Origin: Candidatus Peribacteria bacterium
GTDB lineage: Bacteria > Patescibacteriota > Gracilibacteria > Peribacterales > Peribacteraceae
DNA: 64,000 bases
Assembly (NCBI GenBank): GCA_028286915.1
Contig: JAQBQQ010000006.1
Span: forward strand, 1-64,000
Direction of reading: 5' to 3'
The notes beneath the pieces are model-generated. The model searched no databases. It saw only the letters and a list, made by a program, of their open reading frames with translations, and was not told the origin of the DNA. Position 1 is the stretch's first letter. Every line of letters starts with the position of its first letter. Both the position numbers and the translations under genes were made by a program. Positions 34,317 to 43,217 of the stretch are shown here, in pieces.

Positions 34317-35333
34317 TTACTTGCTTCTGGTCCGGGCACTGTTCGCCAGAGTTTTGGCGTAGCCCTGCAGCTGGGTAGCCACGGACGAAATATCGCCGGA
34401 AATCTTCTTGGCTTCACCGCCAAGGAACCAGGCATCGCCGGAAAGCCGGATGACTTCATCATATTTACTGTCTATACCAGCCTGATAGCCCCGCACCAGC
34501 GACCGGAATCCTTCGGTAAGTTTTACGACGGCACGAACCAGCTGCTGCTCCGGCGCACTGGCATGGGCTCCGCGGGAGGAAAGCAGCGCTCTGGCCGATG
34601 CCTGTTCTGCGGCCTTCACGTCACTTTTCTCCAGGCCATTCAGTGTAATAATAAGGTTCTGTTGAGCCTGATCCAGCAGGAACTGTGTCCGTTTGCCTTC
34701 TTTATACTGCAGTAAGCGGTACAGCAAAACGGCGACATCTATACGACTTAAAGGGCGCTCCAACCCGAACCCGCCGTTCGTATTCGGCAGCGCAACCGAA
34801 GCAGACACGCTGTAGCGAAGGTACGGGTAGTACCATTCCTGCGGATTCGTGTCCGGCGATAATGAAAGCTTCACTTCGCTGTAGGAATTGGGATCAATGT
34901 CACGAGAGACAATCATCATTTTCAGAAACTCAGCCTTTGTCACGCCGCGCGTGGGATAAAATTTTAGTGTCTTTGGCGGACCGTCCAAAAAACGCAGTTG
35001 CTGGCGTGACCATTCCACATACGGGATGTACCAGGCGTTTGCAGGAATATCTTCGTATACGGTTTTACCGATTTTCATCCGTTCCGTATCAGTCATAAGC
35101 GGTGCGGCGATAATTTTTACGGCTTCCGCCCTGTTCACCGGTACATTCGGCCGGAACGTTCCGTCTTCGTAACCGACAAGAATATTCTTGTCCTTTAAGT
35201 ATTCCACCGCCTCAAACCCGAAGTCACCGGGCTTAACGTCTGTAAATGCCCTGCTCTGTTGGGCCAGTGCAGCCGCCGGCGAAAGAGAAACCGCTATTGC
35301 CGAAATCAGCGTGAGCGCCGTAATGCGTTGCAT
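34317..35333 (-). CDS. SLH-domain secreted protein with helical C-terminal domain
   Basis: 338 residues from the ATG at 35333, which gives a clean signal peptide (MQRITALTLISAIAVSLSP... to ALA near residue 24). Three SLH modules: FTDVKPGDFGFEAVEYLKDKN (about 28-75), ANAWYIPYVEWSRQQ (90-150) and a third with GFGLERPLSRIDVAVLLYRL (155-205). Residues 215-335 form a helical, partly coiled region. Likely an S-layer-linked structural protein. The start is preceded by CATCCTCCTTCT, the same pyrimidine-rich pattern as before the SLH gene at 5308. Confidence 0.88.
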   Translation of the reverse strand: MQRITALTLISAIAVSLSPAAALAQQSRAFTDVKPGDFGFEAVEYLKDKNILVGYEDGTFRPNVPVNRAEAVKIIAAPLMTDTERMKIGKTVYEDIPANAWYIPYVEWSRQQLRFLDGPPKTLKFYPTRGVTKAEFLKMMIVSRDIDPNSYSEVKLSLSPDTNPQEWYYPYLRYSVSASVALPNTNGGFGLERPLSRIDVAVLLYRLLQYKEGKRTQFLLDQAQQNLIITLNGLEKSDVKAAEQASARALLSSRGAHASAPEQQLVRAVVKLTEGFRSLVRGYQAGIDSKYDEVIRLSGDAWFLGGEAKKISGDISSVATQLQGYAKTLANSARTRSK

Positions 35334-35403
35334 AGAAGGAGGATGCGGAAAAGAAGCCATTTTGAGAGGCTTACAGTGTAGCATACACCGCAAAAAACAT
35401 ACA

Positions 35404-35430
35404 AAACAGGCGGGGGTTACCCGCCTGTTT
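35404..35430 (-). terminator. Terminator of the small two-gene unit 35436-35824
   Basis: 11-bp perfect stem (35420-35430 with 35404-35414), 5-nt loop; on the minus strand followed by TTTTGTATGTTTTTTG. It begins only 5 nt after the stop at 35436. Confidence 0.8.
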
Positions 35431-35435
35431 ATACA

Positions 35436-35678
35436 TTACTGGCGCGTGCGTTTATATGGCTGATAGTTCTGAGGTAAGACCCTGTTGAAAGCCATTACAT
35501 ATTTTTGATGTGATTCACTGGTAAGCATGCCTGTCATTTCGAGTGATAAATATTCCCTTCGCAATTGTTCGGGTGGCTTGTCTTTCAGATCAGAAATATC
35601 AACTGTGTTATACAATACGGGAATAGATTGTCGCATAAAAAGAAAGAGTAATAATATTAAGCGGCTGCTTCCGAACAT
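35436..35678 (-). CDS. Small membrane-anchored protein, 80 aa
   Basis: Residues 5-20 (SRLILLLFLFMRQSIPVL) form a signal anchor; the remaining 60 residues are hydrophilic and helical with Gln- and Tyr-rich end. No family recognised. Support comes from the intrinsic terminator right after the stop and from the 22-nt overlap with an upstream 55-codon frame, which suggests coupled translation. Separated from the SLH gene by the terminator. Confidence 0.55.
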   Translation of the reverse strand: MFGSSRLILLLFLFMRQSIPVLYNTVDISDLKDKPPEQLRREYLSLEMTGMLTSESHQKYVMAFNRVLPQNYQPYKRTRQ

Positions 35679-35824
35679 GTGACGTCTGATACTTTATTAC
35701 CGGTATCTTCAGCTGTCCGCTGAATCGCCAATGTTATTCTTGCGGCGGAAATATTTGCTTCAACTATCCTTGGATCGATTAAGCTGTTCTTAAGATCCTC
35801 TGCCTCCGGAACGGTGAGTGCCAT
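35657..35824 (-). CDS. Small helical protein, 55 aa
   Basis: Reads MALTVPEAEDLKNSLIDPRI and continues as an amphipathic helix (VEANISAARITLAI) to a polar end. It overlaps the start of the next gene by 22 nt. No ribosome site is apparent; the ATG is preceded by a pyrimidine run. No family recognised. Included because of the tight arrangement and the shared terminator. Confidence 0.4.
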   Translation of the reverse strand: MALTVPEAEDLKNSLIDPRIVEANISAARITLAIQRTAEDTGNKVSDVTCSEAAA

Positions 35825-36074
35825 ACAATAAAAGGGGGAAAGTAACGCCCCTATTTTCTTTAAATTGATTCATAAGTCAAGTATTTTATATCAAATTGAG
35901 AGTTAGATATTTGAACAACAGAATTATAAATAGAGATGAAATACTAGATATTGTCGTAGTACGTATCGCATCACGAGTTATGTGTCATAACATACTGGTA
36001 TAAAAAATATTTTTAGTTTGCTGCTGATTGCCGGACACCTTAAAGAGTCCGCATCACAGTCACAGATACTAAAA
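35825..36074. other. AT-rich intergenic region
   Basis: Strongly AT-rich, probably holding the promoter of the 35824 gene on one side and the end of the tRNA-Ser transcript on the other. No gene seen. Confidence 0.4.
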
Positions 36075-36117
36075 GCTGGCCTGCCGGCCGTAGTTCGCCA
36101 CTGCGAACGAAGGCTGG
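36075..36117 (-). repeat. tRNA-linked hairpin repeat after tRNA-Ser(UGA)
   Basis: On the minus strand it starts with the CCA of the tRNA and reads CCAGCCTTCGTTCGCAGTGG, then GCGAACTACGGCCGGCAGG. Stem GTTCGC/GCGAAC; the tail GGCCGGCAGGCCAGC is identical to that of the copy at 48156-48201. Confidence 0.6.
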
Positions 36118-36204
36118 CGGAGAGAAAGGGATTCGAACCCTTGAGACCCTTGCAGGTCTAACAGTTTTCAAGACTGTCGCCATCGACCACTCGGCCATCT
36201 CTCC
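36115..36204 (-). tRNA. tRNA-Ser(TGA)
   Basis: Class II cloverleaf with acceptor GGAGAGA/TCTCTCC, anticodon stem-loop ACAGT-CTTGAAA-ACTGT giving anticodon TGA, long variable arm, TTCGAAT T-loop, discriminator G and encoded CCA. Confidence 0.96.
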
Positions 36205-36264
36205 AGTACCGACATTGTTGCATATTTCCAGTAATGATCCAGAGAAACTGAAGCACTAAGCACG

Positions 36265-36346
36265 AAATTCCAAATTCCAAATACGGCTGCATTTGGAATT
36301 TAGAGGTTGTCCCAAAGGGATCGCTTAGTGAGAATTTGGAATTTCT
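36265..36346. repeat. AAATTCCAAA hairpin repeat near transketolase end
   Basis: Tandem AAATTCC units; AAATTCCAAAT (36272-36282) pairs with ATTTGGAATTT (36291-36301) and a further GAATTTGGAATTT ends at the transketolase stop. A similar 11-bp hairpin is at 47920-47963. Confidence 0.55.
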
Positions 36347-38653
36347 TTAGAGTGGCATATCAAATGTCACATCGCCCAGCATTTCGCGTAGCTTCTGGTT
36401 GGTAGGAAGAGAATCGGCATCGGCGGTTCGCTGTTCCCAGACGCCGCGCAATTTTTCCAGATAGTCTTTTTCATCTCCCAGGCGCTCAATGTACGGCATG
36501 GCTGTCTCGTGGAAACGGCTCTCTCTGGCATTGCCGAGCAATGCATAGACAGATGTCACAAAGGCATCTTCGCCGCCCGTTACTTCTTTGCGCACTTCAT
36601 CCAAAACAGTATTAAGAATACTTTCATCATCCAGGCCTGCCAGAAATTTTAAATCCTCAGCTGATGCGGATGGGAAATAGTGGTTTACTCCCATGCGCCG
36701 CAAGCTGCACGGCAGTTGAAAATCCGCAATCACGTCGGCCACCTGGGTTGCCAGACCGCCTTCGCTGTGGTGATCTTCCACGACAATAAGATGCATGGTT
36801 TCCATGGCGGCCTGAATAACTGCCGATGCATCCAGCGGACGAATACAGCCGACATTCAAAACACGGGCACGAATTTTTTCTTCCTCCCACAGGCGATCTG
36901 CCGCTTTCACAGCATCATGAACAGAAATGCCGGTCGCAATAATGGTTGCATGATCTGTAAAATCACCCGCGCCGCGGACGATATCGGCTTTGCCGTCAAA
37001 TATATAGTCCGCCTGGTATATAAGCTCGCCAGCCGGGTCTTTTAGCTGTTCATGCCCGGAACGAGCCGAGAATACATACACGCTCTGGCGTCCCTCCGCT
37101 ACATGCTCCAGGCCGCGCTCGGCCATGGCCGCCGCCTGGTTGCTGTCTGCCGGCATCCAGACCTGGGTATTATCAAATGGAATATTCAGGTAATTACGTT
37201 CCTGATGCGTCTCGCCATCTTCACCGACGCTCAGTCCGCTATGCGTGCAGTCGTGCAGCACGGCGCACGGCGTATGTCGTGCGTTAATATCAATCAAACG
37301 GGCATTGGCGCGGGCTTCATTGGTACCAAAAGCGGCAAATGTATACGTAACAGGCAGCAGACCGGCTTGTCTTAGGCCGGCAGCCATCATGTACATATTC
37401 GCCTCGGCAGCGCCGCAGTTTATAATCCGGTTCGGAAATGTCTTCTCCACTTTGTCGAAACCGCCGGAGGAAGCAAGGTCGCCGTGCAGCACAATAATGC
37501 GCTCATCCGTTTTCATGAGGTTCAAAATATGGGTCGCTCCGAAATCCTTACGAGCAGCGCCTTTCTCCGCCGTAATGCTTCGCGGACATGTCAGGAGCGG
37601 CGCCAACGGCGTGCGATCCATAGGTACATGGCTGGCAATAAATAACTGCCGGTATGGTTCGTACTCTTTTACCAGTAGGTCCAGCGATGGAATTTTTTGC
37701 AATTCCGTTTCGGCCAGTTCTTTCTTCATGGGTGCACCGTGGTACTCGGCCGAGCCGGCATTGGCGGCGTCTTCCATTGTCTTCACGCCGTAGCCCATAG
37801 TGGTGTAATAACACAGGAAAATCGGCTTTCCTTTGCCAATAAGCCCCTGGGCATATTCCAGTGCCGCTTCCACCTGGCCGGGGTCATTCCCATTCTGCAC
37901 TTCAATTACGGCCCAGCCCATAGCCTGGAAAATAGACGCCAAATCAGCTGCTGCCACTTTAGACGGCAGATCACTCAATTGAATGTCATTCACATCGGCA
38001 TGCAGCATGAGGTGATCAAGGCCCAGTTTGGAAGCAACGCGGGCCGCTTCCATAACCTGTCCTTCCTGCGAATCACCGTCGCCCATCATCACGTCCACGA
38101 TGCCGTTTTTATTCTGCATCTTCCAGCCGAGTGCAAAACCAACGGCGTTACTTAGGCCTTTTCCAAGCGGCCCGAAGCCAAAGGGAATATCGCCCACGCC
38201 GGATTCCACATGCCCCGGCAAGCCGTCCGCCACGCGGAATGAATCAATAATTGCCTGCGGAGATGCCAGACGCTTGTCATCCAAACCTCTGCCGCCAAGC
38301 CACTGCAGACCATAACCCAATAATGAAAGGTGACCGGCGCTCATGCGCAATGCGGCATCCTTTTTGGAATCACGCTTGCGGAGAATTCCGTAGCAGAACG
38401 TAAATGCCGAGAGCGGCCCGCCCGGGTGACCGGATGCGTGCTTTAATGGCGCCTGAATGCACAAGTGTTTCATAATATTATGTGCCAGTTCATAGGCATG
38501 CAGATCTTCCTGGCGCAGCTTCAAGGCATCATCAGGCCCAATCCATACGCTGTCCACTTTGGATTCAGCGGCAAAAATACGCTGGACGGACTTCGGAACT
38601 ATGGACAGGTCTTTACCGATGAGAGACTCTTTGGACGGGCGGGTTGTTGGCAT
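36347..38653 (-). CDS. tkt: Transketolase
   Basis: Thiamine-diphosphate enzyme moving two-carbon units between pentose-phosphate sugars. 768 residues from the ATG at 38653 (an in-frame start at 38740 would add 29 unlikely ones); longer than the common 660. Order: ThDP-binding domain (KHASGHPGGPLSAFTFCYG near 60-80; GDGDSQEGQ near 187 with ND at about 218), pyrimidine domain (ILHGDLASSGGFDKVEKTFPNRIINCGAAEANMYMMAAG near 380-420) and C-terminal domain. With the transaldolase and gnd 2-4 kb away it forms the pentose-phosphate set of this region. Confidence 0.94.
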   Translation of the reverse strand: MPTTRPSKESLIGKDLSIVPKSVQRIFAAESKVDSVWIGPDDALKLRQEDLHAYELAHNIMKHLCIQAPLKHASGHPGGPLSAFTFCYGILRKRDSKKDAALRMSAGHLSLLGYGLQWLGGRGLDDKRLASPQAIIDSFRVADGLPGHVESGVGDIPFGFGPLGKGLSNAVGFALGWKMQNKNGIVDVMMGDGDSQEGQVMEAARVASKLGLDHLMLHADVNDIQLSDLPSKVAAADLASIFQAMGWAVIEVQNGNDPGQVEAALEYAQGLIGKGKPIFLCYYTTMGYGVKTMEDAANAGSAEYHGAPMKKELAETELQKIPSLDLLVKEYEPYRQLFIASHVPMDRTPLAPLLTCPRSITAEKGAARKDFGATHILNLMKTDERIIVLHGDLASSGGFDKVEKTFPNRIINCGAAEANMYMMAAGLRQAGLLPVTYTFAAFGTNEARANARLIDINARHTPCAVLHDCTHSGLSVGEDGETHQERNYLNIPFDNTQVWMPADSNQAAAMAERGLEHVAEGRQSVYVFSARSGHEQLKDPAGELIYQADYIFDGKADIVRGAGDFTDHATIIATGISVHDAVKAADRLWEEEKIRARVLNVGCIRPLDASAVIQAAMETMHLIVVEDHHSEGGLATQVADVIADFQLPCSLRRMGVNHYFPSASAEDLKFLAGLDDESILNTVLDEVRKEVTGGEDAFVTSVYALLGNARESRFHETAMPYIERLGDEKDYLEKLRGVWEQRTADADSLPTNQKLREMLGDVTFDMPL

Positions 38654-38887
38654 AGTAAAAAGAGTGTAAAGCCGAATGAATGCGGGGTAAAGACAAGCAT
38701 CGGCTGTATTTTGATCAGTACGTGCTGAATTTTTAGGCAATTCATTTCAGTGTATATGGCGCTGTCACTTTCTTTTTATCGTTTTGTCATTTTTTCATCC
38801 AGCGCAAACTGGCAAGTTTCTTTATTTTTGATTCAAAGGATACATCTGACAATCACTGAATACCGGCGTATGAATGAAGCTGATTTT

Positions 38888-39706
38888 CTATTTTTGTTTC
38901 ACGATCATCATAACCTTTTTTCCTTGCTCTATATTTTCATTCTGCATATTCCAGTCGTGAATGTTATTAAATAATTTTGCGTACGGGTATGCATATCCTT
39001 CACCGTGTCTGGTGCCGACATCGTTGGTTATAAAATTCTTTTTATCGTACCCGGTAATGACCAGCATGTGGTACCACGGGCCCTGGCCGCTATAGTACGG
39101 GTTGCCAATCCTGCGTCCGGCCAGCGGAACAATAATCGGATGGCCTTCTGCCAATAGCTGTTTCATATCATCAATCGTAAATTCATAAAACAGTTCGGTG
39201 TCATAGCCATATTTCTTTTTAGCCACGTCACTCAGTTGCTCTATTTGTATGTCGGCACTGTAGCCGAAATCATCATTCTCTATTTTTATCAGATCCAAAA
39301 TTTCCTTATCCATCTCGGCTGGCGAAATGGATTTGTGGGCAAGGAAATGATGTACCAAGACAAGCGATGCTTCTTCGCAGGCTTCCGCATAGGGCATGCT
39401 CCATCTGCCCGTGGGCGCTTGCGTGGCAAAAGGAACCTGAATACGGATAGAAGAAGGCAGTGCGGCTATGGAGGAAGCAGATGAACCCGCGGGCGTCTGC
39501 AAAAATTCATCAACCGTTGTAGCTGAACCGGTTCCGGTATTGGTTATATTCTGCACGGCCCTGGTTGTCTGTTGGACAAGCGGATAATCATACAACACTT
39601 TCTGTACGTATGGATGAAGCCTGAAAAAAATGCCGATGCCAATGCCTGCAAGAACAATGAAGCCAAAAACGAACGGCCGGATTTTTATTGTACGATGCAT
39701 TGTCAT
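38888..39706 (-). CDS. C39-like cysteine peptidase, membrane-anchored
   Basis: 272 residues; a single N-terminal helix (about 12-28) anchors a Ser/Thr-rich stalk and a papain-like domain of the C39_2 type. Candidate catalytic Cys in AEACEEASLVL (near 110), Gln before it is replaced by Tyr-Ala context, His in YHMLVITGYD (near 212) and Asp/Asn in NDVGTR (near 226). May process or degrade exported peptides or bind a ligand at the cell surface. Stand-alone, divergent from the SLH-cupredoxin gene. Confidence 0.78.
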   Translation of the reverse strand: MTMHRTIKIRPFVFGFIVLAGIGIGIFFRLHPYVQKVLYDYPLVQQTTRAVQNITNTGTGSATTVDEFLQTPAGSSASSIAALPSSIRIQVPFATQAPTGRWSMPYAEACEEASLVLVHHFLAHKSISPAEMDKEILDLIKIENDDFGYSADIQIEQLSDVAKKKYGYDTELFYEFTIDDMKQLLAEGHPIIVPLAGRRIGNPYYSGQGPWYHMLVITGYDKKNFITNDVGTRHGEGYAYPYAKLFNNIHDWNMQNENIEQGKKVMMIVKQK

Positions 39707-39833
39707 TATAGTGCTAAGAGGCTGATAATTGTGGGCGTACTTATGCAGGCAATCAATCGGAAAAACATGAAAAGAATAGAATTAAGTGAATTATTGAGTA
39801 TACTTGCCACTGGTATTTCTTCCTCCATTTCTT

Positions 39834-40841
39834 ATGCGAACATCATTCATGGCAGGAGCGCTTGTGTTCATCGTTCCACTGGCAACAAGTGCTGCCATGC
39901 CAAGCTTGCCAGGCAGCGAACAAACGCGCCCGGGTTTTACCGATGTTCCCGGAGATGCATGGTATGCCAGCTATATTGAGGCGGCGGCGAACATAGGTAT
40001 TGTTGCGGGTTATACCGATTCCAAAGGTCATGCAACCGGCAGGTTCGGACCCGGTGACAAAGTAACCATCGCGCAGGCATTAAAGATCGCCATTAACGGC
40101 TCGGGCAAGAGTATTAAACAGGGAAGCGGCAATTATTGGTCGCTGCCTTTTCTTAACTATGCCCACACTAATAATTTTGCGGTTGTAAACGTATCCGGCA
40201 GGCTGGACGAGAACCGGCCGGCCACGCGCGCGCAGGTAGCATCTATTGTTGCTGATGCTTTTAAGGCAGATGAAAAAAATGCACTCACGAATATATATAG
40301 CGATGTCACTGCCAAAACCGAGTTTATTGCAGCTATCGAAGCCCTGTCGCGTGACGCAGTTGTTTCCGGTGATACCAACGCCTCCGGCCAGGCTACCGGA
40401 CATTTCCGCCCCGGCGATTCCATTGTTCGCGCCGAAGTGGTAAAAATGATGATGAAAGCGCGGGAGAAATACATGGGAATAGCGACGCCAGCTGCTGCTT
40501 CCTCTTCTTCACAGAGTGTCATTTCTTCATCTTCCAATAGTTCGGCAGACGCCTCCTCCAGGGCCGCTACGGGCGCCACTGTGGCATACACCGATAAGGG
40601 ATTTTCTCCCGGCACGATAGAAGTAACAGCCGGCAGCAGCGTCACATTCCAGAATAATAGCACCAAGGCGCTTCTCGTCGCTTCAGACCCGCACCCCGTC
40701 CATACCGACGACCTGGAATTAAATGCACAAAATTCCATAAAAGCCGGGGAAAGTGTTTTGCTGACACTTACTAAAAAAGGCACATTTGGTTTTCATAATC
40801 ACTTTATTCCGGCGGATCGTGGTACAATCACTATCAAATAG
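39834..40841 (+). CDS. SLH protein with C-terminal cupredoxin-like domain
   Basis: 335 residues from the ATG at 39834, which starts a signal peptide (MRTSFMAGALVFIVPLATSA). Two to three SLH modules (FTDVPGDAWYASYIEAAANIGIVAGY near 35-60; GRFGPGDKVTIAQALK; TGHFRPGDSIVRAEVVKMMM near 200) are followed by a Ser-rich linker and a cupredoxin-like domain (about 245-335: GFSPGTIEVTAGSSVTFQNNS, ASDPHPVHTDDLEL, GTFGFHNHFIPADRGTI) whose His residues could bind copper, though the Cys ligand is missing. TATACT lies at 39799-39804. Probably co-transcribed with the transaldolase 30 nt downstream. Confidence 0.85.
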   Translation: MRTSFMAGALVFIVPLATSAAMPSLPGSEQTRPGFTDVPGDAWYASYIEAAANIGIVAGYTDSKGHATGRFGPGDKVTIAQALKIAINGSGKSIKQGSGNYWSLPFLNYAHTNNFAVVNVSGRLDENRPATRAQVASIVADAFKADEKNALTNIYSDVTAKTEFIAAIEALSRDAVVSGDTNASGQATGHFRPGDSIVRAEVVKMMMKAREKYMGIATPAAASSSSQSVISSSSNSSADASSRAATGATVAYTDKGFSPGTIEVTAGSSVTFQNNSTKALLVASDPHPVHTDDLELNAQNSIKAGESVLLTLTKKGTFGFHNHFIPADRGTITIK

Positions 40842-40871
40842 CACGGCATTTACTTTTCTTCCCTTCGCTTT

Positions 40872-41522
40872 ATGAAATTATTTATGGATACCGCCAACGT
40901 AGCACAGGTAGCCGAAGTGGCTGGCTGGGGTATATTGGACGGCGTTACCACCAATCCAAGCCTGGTCGCGAAAGAAGGGAAAGATTTCCAGCAGACAGTA
41001 CTGGAAATGTGCAAGCATGTGCCGAATGTAAGCGCTCAGGTGACTGCCACTGATTTCGAAGGCATGAAAAAACAAGGCGATGAATATGCCGGCTGGCATA
41101 AAAATATTGTCGTCAAAGTTCCAATGACCGTAGAAGGCCTTAAGGCACTCACTTATTTTAAGTCAAAAAATATCCGCACGAATACGACGCTCATTTTCTC
41201 CGTTCCTCAGGCCATTCTGGCTGCCAAGGCCGGTGCATCCATCATCAGCCCGTTCATCGGTCGCCTGGATGATGCGGGCGAGGACGGCATGGCTCTTATT
41301 GAAGAAATCATGGACGTCTGGATGAATTATGATTTTGAGACGGAGGTACTTGTCGCATCCACCCGTCATCCGCGGCATATTGTGGATGCGGCGCGGCTGG
41401 GAGCCCACATCGCCACCATGCCGTATGACCTTTTCAAAAAGCTGCCATTGCATCCGTTAACGGATAGCGGACTTAAGAAATTCCAGGAAGACTGGGAGAA
41501 GGTTCAGCCAAAAGCCGCATGA
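40872..41522 (+). CDS. tal: Transaldolase (FSA/TalC-type, short form)
   Basis: 216 residues, the short transaldolase/fructose-6-phosphate-aldolase subfamily. MKLFMDTANVAQVAEVAGWG and GVTTNPSLVAKEG are the N-terminal signature; the Schiff-base lysine is in NIVVKVPMTVEG near 80; SPFIGRLDDAGEDG and ASTRHPRHIVDAARLGAHIATMP follow. Acts with the transketolase (36347) and 6-phosphogluconate dehydrogenase (41774). The TGA stop overlaps the ATG of a 55-residue Cys-containing membrane peptide. Confidence 0.95.
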   Translation: MKLFMDTANVAQVAEVAGWGILDGVTTNPSLVAKEGKDFQQTVLEMCKHVPNVSAQVTATDFEGMKKQGDEYAGWHKNIVVKVPMTVEGLKALTYFKSKNIRTNTTLIFSVPQAILAAKAGASIISPFIGRLDDAGEDGMALIEEIMDVWMNYDFETEVLVASTRHPRHIVDAARLGAHIATMPYDLFKKLPLHPLTDSGLKKFQEDWEKVQPKAA

Positions 41523-41686
41523 GTGACGTAGCACTCTTAAGGGGTTTCCTGCTCATCTTTTGTCTGGCTGGCATTGGTGCGTATGTGTATTTTCTGTCTT
41601 TCAAAGGTTTGTCCTGTACCAATGTATCGGACTGCAGCCCGATTGGCCTGGTTGGATTGCAGTGCACCAATGGCCGGTGTCAGTAA
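41519..41686 (+). CDS. Small membrane protein with four-Cys tail, 55 aa
   Basis: Begins in an ATGA overlap with the transaldolase gene. One membrane helix (about 7-27, LRGFLLIFCLAGIGAYVYFL) is followed by an outer tail with Cys at C-x5-C-x9-C-x4-C spacing (SCTNVSDCSPIG and LQCTNGRCQ), suggesting two disulfides. No family recognised. The overlap and the patterned cysteines support a real gene between tal and gnd. Confidence 0.55.
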   Translation: MSDVALLRGFLLIFCLAGIGAYVYFLSFKGLSCTNVSDCSPIGLVGLQCTNGRCQ

Positions 41687-41773
41687 ATTGAAAAACTGCA
41701 TGACAGTGCCTCTGTGCATTTCATATGAAGCCTTGGAATGTACATTTGTATTTTGTTCGTTAAGATGGTGAGC

Positions 41774-43174
41774 ATGAAACATCTTGGATTAATCGGGCTC
41801 GGAACAATGGGTGCAAATTTAGCTCGTAATGCTGCACGGAACGATGCAACTGTCGCCGTCTATAACCGGACAACGGCAAGGACGGATGAGTTTATACATG
41901 CGTACGCATCCGAAGGAGCGTTTATCGGCTGCCATACCTATGAAGAATTGGTACAAGCTTTACCTCAGCCAAGAGCGATTTTGCTTATGGTAAAAGCCGG
42001 GCCGCCGGTAGATACGGTGATCGAAGATTTGTTGCCGCTTCTTTCCAAAGGAGACATGCTTATTGATGGTGGAAACAGCCACTACAAAGACACCAGCCGT
42101 CGCGAACAGTATCTGGCGGAGAAGGGGATTCATTTTGTAGGCATGGGCGTGAGCGGCGGCGAAGAAGGCGCCTTGCACGGCCCCAGCATGATGCCGGGCG
42201 GGTCAAAAGAATCTTATAAAGCACTGGAACCGCTGTTAAAAGAAATGGCCGCCGATGACGGCGATGGCGGAAAGTGCGTTACGCATGTCGGCCCCGGCGG
42301 TGCCGGTCATTTCGTAAAGATGGTTCATAACGGCATCGAATATGGCATTATGCAACTCATCGCCGAAAGTTATGACATGCTGCGCAAGCTGGGCGGCCAC
42401 TCCAATGCCGAGTTGGCGGAAATCTACGCCAAGTGGAATGCCAGCGAAGAACTTCATTCGTTTCTTGTGGAAATTACCGCGAAGATCTTTACGGTAAAAG
42501 ATGAAGAGACCGGGGAGGATTTAATTGATGTTATCAAAGATGCTGCCGGCCAAAAAGGAACCGGCCGCTGGACTACCGAAGCTGCCATGCAGTATGGCGT
42601 AGCCATTCCCACCATTAATGCAGCTGTAGATGCGCGTATTTTTTCGGCAGATACGGAGTTGCGGTCGGCGGTACGCGGCACATTGCCACAGGTAATGCTA
42701 AGAGCGGATGAACCGGAATACAATGCCGATGATATAAAGCAGGCGTTGTTGCTGGGCAGTATGAACTGCTACACGCAGGGTTTTCTTTTAATAGAAAAGG
42801 CCAGCCGTGCGGAGCAATGGAATGTGAGCCTCAGCGAAATTGCGCGCATATGGAAGGGCGGCTGCATTATCCGCTCGAATCTTTTGAAAGAGTATCAGGC
42901 ACTGTATGGGCCAGACCCTAAAGCGCAGGAAGCAGCGAAGGAGAAAATAAACGAATACCTCATGGAAGGGCAACCCGGCTGGCGCCAGGTAGTGGCCGAA
43001 GCCATGCACAACGGCATTCCTGTCCCGGCCATGGCAGCCAGCCTTTCCTACTTCGACTCACTGTGCGCCGAAGATCTTCCGACAAATCTGATTCAGGCCC
43101 AGCGCGATTTTTTTGGCGCTCATAGCTTTGAGCGAACGGATAAAGAGGGAAGCTTCCATGCCGAGTGGCAATAG
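41774..43174 (+). CDS. gnd: 6-phosphogluconate dehydrogenase (decarboxylating)
   Basis: Oxidises 6-phosphogluconate to ribulose-5-phosphate and CO2 with NADP. 466 residues from the ATG at 41774, so that the Rossmann motif GLIGLGTMGANLARN starts at residue 4. VYNRTTAR for the adenine-phosphate, GGNSHYKDTSRR, VGMGVSGGEEGALHGPSMMPGG, the catalytic Lys-His region GHFVKMVHNGIEYG and the C-terminal RDFFGAHSFERTD are all intact. It completes the pentose-phosphate group with tkt and tal. Confidence 0.97.
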   Translation: MKHLGLIGLGTMGANLARNAARNDATVAVYNRTTARTDEFIHAYASEGAFIGCHTYEELVQALPQPRAILLMVKAGPPVDTVIEDLLPLLSKGDMLIDGGNSHYKDTSRREQYLAEKGIHFVGMGVSGGEEGALHGPSMMPGGSKESYKALEPLLKEMAADDGDGGKCVTHVGPGGAGHFVKMVHNGIEYGIMQLIAESYDMLRKLGGHSNAELAEIYAKWNASEELHSFLVEITAKIFTVKDEETGEDLIDVIKDAAGQKGTGRWTTEAAMQYGVAIPTINAAVDARIFSADTELRSAVRGTLPQVMLRADEPEYNADDIKQALLLGSMNCYTQGFLLIEKASRAEQWNVSLSEIARIWKGGCIIRSNLLKEYQALYGPDPKAQEAAKEKINEYLMEGQPGWRQVVAEAMHNGIPVPAMAASLSYFDSLCAEDLPTNLIQAQRDFFGAHSFERTDKEGSFHAEWQ

Positions 43175-43217
43175 ATGTGGCGCTATCGCTTCGTTTTCAG
43201 CGTTTTTTCATCATTCT

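Noticed and set aside
35404-36204. Integration site (att) at tRNA-Ser
   Set aside because: No integrase, no duplicated tRNA 3' end and no foreign-looking genes beside it.
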